DNA of 64,000 bases from Radiobacillus kanasensis (GTDB taxonomy: Bacteria; Bacillota; Bacilli; Bacillales; Amphibacillaceae), in NCBI RefSeq assembly GCF_021049245.1, contig NZ_CP088020.1:3230001-3294000 (forward strand), read 5' to 3'. Each line of letters opens with the position of its first letter. The first letter of the stretch is position 1. The position numbers and the translations under genes were made by a program. Below the pieces are notes generated by a model, which saw only the letters and a program-made list of their open reading frames with translations, was not told the origin of the DNA and made no database searches. Positions 8,508-15,777 of this stretch are shown piece by piece.

Positions 8508-9901
8508 CTACGAGCCTCAATCATTCCTTTAACCATTTTAGGATTCGGTCCTCCTGTAATCTTCCTTTTTTCCACAAAAGATCTCGGATCAACAATTTTT
8601 TGCCAGTCCTCTTCGCTAATTTCCACATCTTTTAACCACTCATTAAGCTGATTAACATCTACCTCATACAATTCCTTCTCCATACTAGTTGCCTTTCTAG
8701 CCACAATACTTGCCTTTTGATGTGCTTTCCGAAAGGACACACCATAGTCCCGTGCCAAAACATCGGCTAATTCGGTAATCGTAATCATATTTTCTCGTGC
8801 TTGCTGCAAAGCTCTCTCTTCATTAAATTCCATGGTTAAAAGTACAGCTGTCATAAGTCGAATGACTCGCAGCCCTTTACGAAATCCCTCATATAAATGA
8901 GGCTGAAGATCGTCTTCCGTATCGTTAATATCCCCATATGGCGTATTGTGAATCATATGAAGAACCGTTAACCCTTCTCCAGCGACGCTACTGGATAGAG
9001 CACGCGAATGCTCGATGGAAACTGGATTTCTTTTTTGTGGCATAATACTACTGATTTGTACGTAAGCATCCGAAACCCGAAGTAAGCCTACTTCCTTAGA
9101 CGCCATTCTTAAGAGTTCTTGAATCCATCTCCCCATGTTCGTCATCATGCTTATTAATGCCTGGGCAGATTCAATCAGATAATCCCCTGTTGCAATAGCG
9201 TCGTATGAATTTTCAACGAGCCCATCAAATTCTAGCAGCTCCGCAACTCGCTCTCTGTTAATAGGGAATCCGGTTGTCGTGATTGCCGCGGCACCCATCG
9301 GAGATTTGTTTACGGTAGAAAAGGCATTTTCCAACCTCTGAATATCTCTGCTCAAGTTGTCTGCTATCGCCAACATATAGTGACCAAAGGTTGTCGGTTG
9401 GGCAGGCTGTGTATGAGTATGTGCTGGCATGATTGTCTCGACATGTTCTTCTGCCTTTTCCAGGATAACTCGATAAAGGATGTCAGATTCTTTTACCATA
9501 GCCCTCAAATAATCGCGTAATACGATTCGATACATGGCCTCGCCCATATCATTTCGGCTCTTCGCAATATGCATTTTACCGGCTAGTTCATCCCCAATTA
9601 TTTCCCCTATTTTGGACTCAACTAGGAAAAATAAGTCCTCATATTCAGGAGAATAATGGAGAGTTGATTTATCCAACTTTTCTACCTGGGCAATCCCTCT
9701 TAATATTTCGTTTGCTTCCGCCTCCGTTAAAATGTCCTGCTCCGAAAGCATCGTTGTATGCGCTTTGTGTATCGAGAACATCGCTTCAAAGAGATGTTCT
9801 CGCTGATCATAGAACACAGGCTCTAACAATTCCTCGATGTACATCTTACCAGGAAAATGCTTTCCGTCCCGTTTTTCAAATTCGTCTTTAAGCAAAACCA
9901 T
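8492..9901 (-). CDS. argH: Argininosuccinate lyase-family enzyme in an ABC-importer operon
   Basis: The 469-residue product has the length and motifs of the fumarase/aspartase superfamily, argininosuccinate-lyase branch: AHTHTQPAQPTTFGHY and the signature SSIMPQKRNPVSIEHSR with the catalytic-loop serine. ArgH splits argininosuccinate into arginine and fumarate in the cytosol. No argG or other arginine gene is near. Instead it is the last gene of an operon with an Fe3+/spermidine/thiamine-type ABC importer and a ROK repressor. That setting suggests cleavage of an imported N-substituted aspartate or similar C-N bond, as known for the ArgH-related EDDS lyase; this is inference. A GAAGGGGTGG ribosome site supports the start. 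Confidence 0.8.
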   Translation of the reverse strand: MVLLKDEFEKRDGKHFPGKMYIEELLEPVFYDQREHLFEAMFSIHKAHTTMLSEQDILTEAEANEILRGIAQVEKLDKSTLHYSPEYEDLFFLVESKIGEIIGDELAGKMHIAKSRNDMGEAMYRIVLRDYLRAMVKESDILYRVILEKAEEHVETIMPAHTHTQPAQPTTFGHYMLAIADNLSRDIQRLENAFSTVNKSPMGAAAITTTGFPINRERVAELLEFDGLVENSYDAIATGDYLIESAQALISMMTNMGRWIQELLRMASKEVGLLRVSDAYVQISSIMPQKRNPVSIEHSRALSSSVAGEGLTVLHMIHNTPYGDINDTEDDLQPHLYEGFRKGLRVIRLMTAVLLTMEFNEERALQQARENMITITELADVLARDYGVSFRKAHQKASIVARKATSMEKELYEVDVNQLNEWLKDVEISEEDWQKIVDPRSFVEKRKITGGPNPKMVKGMIEARRKDLL

Positions 9902-9928
9902 AAGCCACCCCTTCCGACACGCTACTAT

Positions 9929-11614
9929 CTACAGTGAATTTTCTGTTTTAACTCCAAAAAACTTGGATGATACGAAAAGAACAATGGCGATTAGTCCGAC
10001 CTGTATCATTCCATAAGCAGCTGCTTGACCAATATTAAACATTCTGAGTTGATTCATAATTTCAATAGAAATTGGTCGATTTCCAATCGTATATAATAAA
10101 ACCGATGTAGGGAATTCTCCAACTGCCTGAACAAACGCCAATAATGTACCACTCAACACACCTGGCATGATGATTGGAATGACCACTCTTCTAAATGTAT
10201 AGATCCATTTCGCCCCTAAGTTCTGAGCAGCCTCTTCAATTGAATCATCCATTTGCTCTAAAACAGCCGTTGTCGATCGCACGACAAGTGGTATAAACCT
10301 TATAAAATAGGCCAGCGGCAATATCCAAAACGTTCCTACTAGTATTTTCCCGAAAGAAAAAATGGAAGGCTGATTAAAGGCAAGAATGAGATTCATCCCA
10401 ACAACTGTAGCTGGAAGAGCCCATGGAATCATGACTAAGATATCTAATAGGTTTTTCCCAAAGAACTTTCTTTTTACCAATGCATAAGAAGTAATAATCC
10501 CAAAAACAAAGACTCCTAAACAAGCAATAAACGCCATAATTAAACTGTTCCGAACGGGATCCCAGATTTCCGGATCATTAAATAATAATGCAAAATTCTC
10601 TAAACCAAATTCCTGTGGGTACGTCTGCCACGTCCAACCGCCCTCCGGAACAAGGGAAAGAATAAGTAACGTAACGTGCGGAAGCAGGAGCACAATCATT
10701 GCTAGGATCCCAATGGTGACCATCGACCATTTCAGAATAGGATTACTGACCTCGCTTCTATGCGCACCAATTCCTTTACTGGCCATCCGGTAGTCTTTAC
10801 GATTTTGGAACCAACGCATAAATAATAGGAAAGAAATGGACACGGCCGAAAGAATCATAGACTGAGTAGCCGCCATTTCCAAGTCGCCATTTATTTTAGA
10901 AAAATAGATTTGTAAGCTTAAAACACGATAACCGCCAGCTAACAAAAAGGGAGCACTGAAAGATGCCATCGACACCATAAATACTAGTAACGAAGCCGCA
11001 ACTAAACCTGGTGTTAACAGGGGTAATGTTACTTTAAAAAACACGTTAAAACGACTTGACCCTAAATTGTACGCCGCTTCCTCTAATGATGGGTCTAGAT
11101 TATTTAATGCTGAGGATGTCGTCATATAAAAATAAGGATACATGGTGTACGCATGAACAATTAAAATACCTGCTACTCCACCAATGCTGAACGGAATTTC
11201 CGATAGATGTAGGAAGTCCTTAATCGCGTTGGGTACCAAACCCGCTTCCCCATATAAAAACATAAAGGCCATGACACCGACAAGCGAAGGAAGTACAATT
11301 GGCATAATGGCAACACTGGAGAAAAATTTTCGTCCAGGAAAATCATAACGATTAAAGATATAAGCTAACGGCACCCCTATTAATGCACTGAATAAAACAG
11401 ACAATAAGGAAATATAGACAGAGTTCCAAAGTGCTTCTAAATTAGCCTCTGCTTTAGCCCCGAAGAAATCAGCGTAATTTTGGGGAGAAAAGGCACCGGC
11501 CTTTTTAAAACTTTCTATTAACGTTTCGATAGATGGATAAAGAACATATCCAACTAGAACTAAAATGATTGGTATGAGGAGTAATATCGTTTTCCTTTTT
11601 TCTGCATTTAGCAT
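9929..11614 (-). CDS. ABC transporter permease, two fused membrane domains
   Basis: The 561-residue integral membrane protein has about twelve helices formed by two homologous MetI-type permease halves. Each carries the cytoplasmic EAA loop that contacts the ATPase: EEAAYNLGSSRFNVFFKVTL in the first half and EEAAQNLGAKWIYTFRRVVI in the second. This fused arrangement is typical of FbpB/ThiP/PhnU-type importers for ferric ion, thiamine or aminoethylphosphonate. The gene sits 5 bp after the ATPase gene and 27 bp before the ArgH-family gene, so all are one transcript. The substrate cannot be read from the permease. Confidence 0.9.
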   Translation of the reverse strand: MLNAEKRKTILLLIPIILVLVGYVLYPSIETLIESFKKAGAFSPQNYADFFGAKAEANLEALWNSVYISLLSVLFSALIGVPLAYIFNRYDFPGRKFFSSVAIMPIVLPSLVGVMAFMFLYGEAGLVPNAIKDFLHLSEIPFSIGGVAGILIVHAYTMYPYFYMTTSSALNNLDPSLEEAAYNLGSSRFNVFFKVTLPLLTPGLVAASLLVFMVSMASFSAPFLLAGGYRVLSLQIYFSKINGDLEMAATQSMILSAVSISFLLFMRWFQNRKDYRMASKGIGAHRSEVSNPILKWSMVTIGILAMIVLLLPHVTLLILSLVPEGGWTWQTYPQEFGLENFALLFNDPEIWDPVRNSLIMAFIACLGVFVFGIITSYALVKRKFFGKNLLDILVMIPWALPATVVGMNLILAFNQPSIFSFGKILVGTFWILPLAYFIRFIPLVVRSTTAVLEQMDDSIEEAAQNLGAKWIYTFRRVVIPIIMPGVLSGTLLAFVQAVGEFPTSVLLYTIGNRPISIEIMNQLRMFNIGQAAAYGMIQVGLIAIVLFVSSKFFGVKTENSL

Positions 11615-11619
11615 CTACA

Positions 11620-12717
11620 TCACTCCCTTACCTTTGGAACGATTCGAATTTGATCTTCAGGTAACTGAACGTTAACCGTACTACCTTCATTAAAGTAAGT
11701 ACTCGGTCCTCTGTTCAAGTCTGTAGCCATCACTCTTAAACCTGATTCAAATACAACGGTCGTGTGAACCGATGCCCCAGTAAATTGAACAAGTTCTACT
11801 TTTCCAGAAAATATATTCCTTCCACTTAAGGAATCGTTGCTTACCGTAACGGCCTCTGGCCGAATCGACATAACCAGTTCGTCATTAGGGTTTGAAAGCC
11901 CAATGTTTAATTCGGTATTTTTCACATAGATGTCTCTTTTCAATTCACTAGCATGATAGACAACTTGTTCATCCAAAAGCTTATCAAAACGAACGGATAT
12001 TAAATTGGTTTCGCCAATAAATTCCGCTACAAAGTCATTGACCGGTTTCTTATAGATTTCTGTTGGTGTACCCACTTGTTGACATTCTCCAAAATTAAAA
12101 ACGGCAATACGATCACTCATAGATAAAGCTTCTACTTGGTCGTGCGTTACATATATAGTCGTAATCTTGTAATTACGCTGCAGGCGTAAAATTTCATTCC
12201 GCATTTCATCTCTTAATCTAGCATCAAGATTACTTAAAGGCTCATCCAACAATAATATGTCGGGCTCAATGACAAGTGCACGTGCAAGGGCTACCCTTTG
12301 CTGCTGCCCACCACTTAATTGACTAACCTGACGACTACTATAATCGATTAACCGAACTTTACTAAGAACATCCTCCACTTTCTTTTTAATGTCACTCTTA
12401 GAAAGCTTTCTTACCTTTAACCCAAAAGCTACGTTTTCAAAAACAGTCATATGAGGGAATAGGGCATAGTTTTGAAAAACCATACCCGTATTTCTTTTTT
12501 CCGGTGGAACTGTTGTCATATCTTTATCATTAAATTTAACTTTTCCTTCTGATGGGTAATAAAAACCGGCAATCATTCTAAGAGTTGTTGTCTTCCCGCA
12601 TCCACTCGGACCTAGAAAGGTAAAGAATTCGCCCTCATTAATAAGTAAACTTAGATCTTTGACTGCCGTGATATGACCAAACCGTTTTGTAATCGTTGAC
12701 AAATCTACTACGGACAC
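11620..12717 (-). CDS. ABC transporter ATP-binding protein (PotA/FbpC type)
   Basis: The 365-residue cytoplasmic ATPase shows Walker A (GPSGCGKTT), the signature LSGGQQQRVALARAL, Walker B with catalytic Glu (ILLLDEPLSNLD) and the H-loop (VTHDQVEAL). A C-terminal TOBE-like regulatory region (about residues 280-360) closes it. Length and layout match the CysA/PotA/FbpC group. Neighbouring binding protein and fused permease complete a full importer. Confidence 0.92.
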   Translation of the reverse strand: MSVVDLSTITKRFGHITAVKDLSLLINEGEFFTFLGPSGCGKTTTLRMIAGFYYPSEGKVKFNDKDMTTVPPEKRNTGMVFQNYALFPHMTVFENVAFGLKVRKLSKSDIKKKVEDVLSKVRLIDYSSRQVSQLSGGQQQRVALARALVIEPDILLLDEPLSNLDARLRDEMRNEILRLQRNYKITTIYVTHDQVEALSMSDRIAVFNFGECQQVGTPTEIYKKPVNDFVAEFIGETNLISVRFDKLLDEQVVYHASELKRDIYVKNTELNIGLSNPNDELVMSIRPEAVTVSNDSLSGRNIFSGKVELVQFTGASVHTTVVFESGLRVMATDLNRGPSTYFNEGSTVNVQLPEDQIRIVPKVRE

Positions 12718-12738
12718 TATACAACAACTCCTCTGTAC

Positions 12739-13866
12739 CTATTCTTCGCTTTTGTCTTTTTCTGTGTTTTTAATATTGTTATCCCAGTACTCCATCCACT
12801 CTGGGGATTTTTCTTGGAACGTTGCCCAATCTATATCCATTGGTTTAATTTCCGTTTCCGTAATCCAAGCTGGTAAATCTTCCACGTCACTACGTGTTGG
12901 GATACGGTAGTACGTTTCAGCCAATAATTTTGCCGCTTCCTTTGTATTTACAAACTCGTAGAATGCTTCAGCCGCCTTAGGATGTGGCGCATCTTTTACA
13001 ATTGCAATACCTTCTGTTAGAACTGGAGTTCCACTTTCAGGAATCACATAATCGAAAGGATATCCTTTTTCTTCTGCCAACATGACCGTATCCGGCATGT
13101 TCCACACGGAAAGAGAACCTACGCCTTTTGCCACTTGGTTGTACATAATTTCTGGGTTTGCTGCGTATTCTTTTGTGTTTTCATCAAGCTTTGATAACCA
13201 TTCATACCCTTCATCTGGGCTTTGCGTATCTTTATAGGTCCGATAGATGATTGAAGAATAAATAGTGCGCATTGTACCAGATGCTAACGGATAGCGAATA
13301 ATAATCTCATCTTTCCATTTCGGATCTAGAAGATCATCCCAATCCTTAGGTGCTTCCTCTTCGGAAATTTCTTTCGTGTTGTACAAAATAACCTCTGGAG
13401 TGATAGAAGTCCCGGACCAATTCCAATCTTCATCATGGTACATCGGGTCTAAAGCATCTGCATAGGAAGGCTTATACTCCGCAAGTAATCCTTCGTCTTT
13501 GGCTTGATCGAAGTTAACTTGTGGCGCTCCCCACCATACATCCGCTTGTGTGTTATTTTTTTCAGATCGAATACGATCCAAAATCTCTTGGGAACCCATG
13601 TCTAAAAATTCCATGTCAATGCCATATTCTTCTTCAAACTGCTTTTCAAATTCACTTAAAATGTCTTTTCCGTGAGGTGAGTAGACGACTACCTTATCCT
13701 CTAATTCATTTGTACTCTCTTCTGACTCACCTGAGGATTCGTTACCTGACTTCTCTTCTTCGGATGCCTCTTCACCTGAACCTCCGGCCATACACCCAAC
13801 TAATACAAACCCTAACGCCGCAACTAGCATACATGCTAAAAATACCTTCTCTTTAAAGACCTTCAC
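12739..13866 (-). CDS. Extracellular solute-binding lipoprotein of the importer
   Basis: I place the start at the GTG at 13866, which has AAGGGGG 7 bases upstream; a longer frame from 13905 would begin inside the ROK gene's end. The N-terminus is a lipoprotein signal (LACMLVAALGFVLVGC) with lipobox Cys, followed by an acidic Ser/Glu-rich linker and a periplasmic-binding-protein fold of the FbpA/ThiB/PhnS group (VVYSPHGKDILSEFEKQF at the start of the domain). It would be tethered outside the membrane and deliver solute to the permease. About 375 residues. The ligand is not evident; the group includes binders of iron, thiamine, aminoethylphosphonate and other small organics. Confidence 0.88.
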   Translation of the reverse strand: MKVFKEKVFLACMLVAALGFVLVGCMAGGSGEEASEEEKSGNESSGESEESTNELEDKVVVYSPHGKDILSEFEKQFEEEYGIDMEFLDMGSQEILDRIRSEKNNTQADVWWGAPQVNFDQAKDEGLLAEYKPSYADALDPMYHDEDWNWSGTSITPEVILYNTKEISEEEAPKDWDDLLDPKWKDEIIIRYPLASGTMRTIYSSIIYRTYKDTQSPDEGYEWLSKLDENTKEYAANPEIMYNQVAKGVGSLSVWNMPDTVMLAEEKGYPFDYVIPESGTPVLTEGIAIVKDAPHPKAAEAFYEFVNTKEAAKLLAETYYRIPTRSDVEDLPAWITETEIKPMDIDWATFQEKSPEWMEYWDNNIKNTEKDKSEE

Positions 13867-13882
13867 ATCTTTACCCCCTTGA

Positions 13883-15055
13883 TTAAATATCCAAAATAAG
13901 GTCATTCTCCTTCAAAAACAATGCAACTGCGCCAATAATCCCTGCCTCTTTTCCAAAAGTTGTTGGTACCACTTCACAATCCTGTGGAGTAAATCTCTTG
14001 ATAATGCCCTTCAACTTCTGTTCAAAAACCGGATATGAGTTGGTGACACCACCTCCTAAAATGATGATTTCCGGATCGAACAATGAAGCATAGTTGGCAA
14101 TGGCTAATGCTAGATTTTCTATAGCTGTATCAATAATTGGCCCAACCTGTTTGTCACCTTGTTGATACAATTGAAAAGCCTCTTTTGCAGAGACTGGCTT
14201 ACCAAGTAATTTGGACACTTGCGTCCCGATAGAGGAGCCGCCCGCAACACTTTCTAAAAAACCATACCCCTCATATACAGGATGATAGTTGGCAGCATGT
14301 TGGCGGTCTGTAACCATATAGCCAATCTCCCCAGCGCTATAATTACTACCTCTATATAACTGACCATTTAACAAAATCCCACTCCCAACACCTGTTCCAA
14401 TCGCGACGTATATTAAATTAGAATGTCGACTCCCTGCACCCTTCCAATGCTCCCCTAATACGTTTATATTCACATCATTATCTATATAAATGGGAAAAGA
14501 GAATAATTCTTGTAATCTATCTTTGATAGGAAAACTCCTCCATTGTAGTGCGGGCGATTCAACCACGATCCCCTTTTCACAATTTGCGATTCCTGGTACT
14601 CCAACCCCCATCCCTAAAACCTTATCGCCATCGATATTCAGCTCTTCCAGCATCGCTTGAACATCATCTTTTATCCTTCTGAATAATTGCTGATCTTTAA
14701 AATCTGTAGTGGGAAATTCTCGATACGTACAGATTTCACCGTCTAGATTGGCTATCCCAGATACAACATTTGTTCCTCCAATATCTACTCCAACGATATA
14801 GGCAAAATCAGGATTGAAGACGAGATGAACTGGCTTCCTTCCCCCTACCGAAGTGCTTTCTCCACTACCAGTTTCATAGATCCATCCCTCTTCAATCAGT
14901 TGATCCACCAACGCAGACACCGTCGGCTTACTTATGTTCAACCGTTTGGAGATATCAACTCTAGAAGTTGGTTGATTGGCTCTTATTGACCCCAGCACGA
15001 GTTTTTTATTCATATTTTTTATATAAGCAGCATTGCCCTTTTGTACCTTCTTCAT
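13883..15055 (-). CDS. ROK-family transcriptional repressor (XylR/NagC type)
   Basis: The 390-residue product has an N-terminal winged helix-turn-helix (TSRVDISKRLNISKPTVSAL, about 30-50) and a ROK sugar-kinase-like domain starting with the ATP/phosphate motif VGVDIGGTNVVSGIA. A second GxGxG segment (AIGTGVGSGILLNG) follows. The usual ROK zinc site CxCGxxGCxE is not present in the corresponding stretch (YEGYGFLESVAGGSS), so ligand binding may differ from canonical members. It heads the importer/lyase operon and lies divergent from the PIG-L gene. Two 25-bp dyads in the intergenic region, the length of the XylR operator, are likely binding sites. Confidence 0.88.
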   Translation of the reverse strand: MKKVQKGNAAYIKNMNKKLVLGSIRANQPTSRVDISKRLNISKPTVSALVDQLIEEGWIYETGSGESTSVGGRKPVHLVFNPDFAYIVGVDIGGTNVVSGIANLDGEICTYREFPTTDFKDQQLFRRIKDDVQAMLEELNIDGDKVLGMGVGVPGIANCEKGIVVESPALQWRSFPIKDRLQELFSFPIYIDNDVNINVLGEHWKGAGSRHSNLIYVAIGTGVGSGILLNGQLYRGSNYSAGEIGYMVTDRQHAANYHPVYEGYGFLESVAGGSSIGTQVSKLLGKPVSAKEAFQLYQQGDKQVGPIIDTAIENLALAIANYASLFDPEIIILGGGVTNSYPVFEQKLKGIIKRFTPQDCEVVPTTFGKEAGIIGAVALFLKENDLILDI

Positions 15056-15103
15056 TGTTTAGCCCCTTAACATGTGGATTGTTTATTTATCTTCACATTT
15101 TTA

Positions 15104-15117
15104 TGAAAACGCTTAAT
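15104..15117. promoter_or_regulatory. Candidate cre (CcpA) site upstream of the ROK gene
   Basis: On the minus strand the 14-mer ATTAAGCGTTTTCA differs from the common cre form TGTAAGCGTTTTCA at two positions. It lies about 50 bp upstream of the ROK start codon, a position suited to catabolite repression of the importer operon. Confidence 0.5.
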
Positions 15118-15122
15118 TTTGT

Positions 15123-15147
15123 TTGGTTAGTTTAGTTTATTAACCAA
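15123..15147. promoter_or_regulatory. 25-bp dyad operator, proximal to the ROK operon
   Basis: A dyad with arms TTGGTTA and TAACCAA separated by 11 bases, total 25 bp. The XylR/ROK operator xylO is also a 25-bp dyad with TTAGTT/AACTAA ends. It lies 68 bp upstream of the ROK gene, suggesting autoregulation. Confidence 0.55.
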
Positions 15148-15577
15148 CACTTCGGAGTATGACTTTTATTTTTGAAAATGGTATATTTACGCTTGTGCTT
15201 TGTTTTTCCCCCTTTCAGCATGCGTTTTTTCCCTCTCCACAGGCGAATATTCCCCTTCGGTTGTTTATTTAAGGAGGTGGTTAAATATCCCCAATTGGCC
15301 AAATACTCCAATTGAGTACTTTTAACTATTTTTCTCTGAGCACTATTTTGGAAAATAACTTCTATTTGGAAGACTATATATAAGAAATATTTTCTCGTGA
15401 GTATCATTTGAGGTCTATGACCATATACCTAAAGAATGAGAATCGACTTATTTGCAAGAAAAGAGGAAGAAGCGTGAGGATGTTTAAGAAAAAACGAGCA
15501 GAGAATCAATTTTGCTTAATTTTCAGCCCTTGTCACGATTAGGCTTTTTGAATACCCTCAAAAGTACATCAACAAGC

Positions 15578-15602
15578 TTAGTTGATTCGTAAAGTTAACT
15601 AA
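15578..15602. promoter_or_regulatory. 25-bp dyad operator, xylO-like, upstream of the PIG-L gene
   Basis: A dyad with ends TTAGTT and AACTAA spans exactly 25 bp, as in xylO. It lies about 175 bp before the PIG-L start codon in the same intergenic region as the first dyad, so one ROK repressor may control both directions. Confidence 0.55.
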
Positions 15603-15621
15603 CCACACCCTTACTTCTTTT

Positions 15622-15637
15622 TAGTAAGCGGTTACTT
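15622..15637. promoter_or_regulatory. Candidate cre-like site upstream of the PIG-L gene
   Basis: The core GTAAGCGGTTAC (15624-15635) resembles cre/LacI-family operator half-sites around a central CG. It is 20 bp downstream of the second 25-bp dyad. The rest of the 722-base intergenic region holds a few short palindromes but no gene I can support. Confidence 0.4.
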
Positions 15638-15777
15638 TTCGGAGGTGGTCCACAATGTATAACTAATGTTTAAAACAAAATATCCTTCCAAAAAATCTCC
15701 CTTAACATCCACTAATTATCCTAAAGACGTCACACACTAAAAGAGAAGCACGTTAAAAGTAGAGAGGAGAATATCTA

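Noticed and set aside
15132-15407. 91-codon minus-strand frame in the ROK/PIG-L intergenic region
   Set aside because: No ribosome site, unusual composition, and it overlaps the operator and cre-like sites; more likely non-coding.
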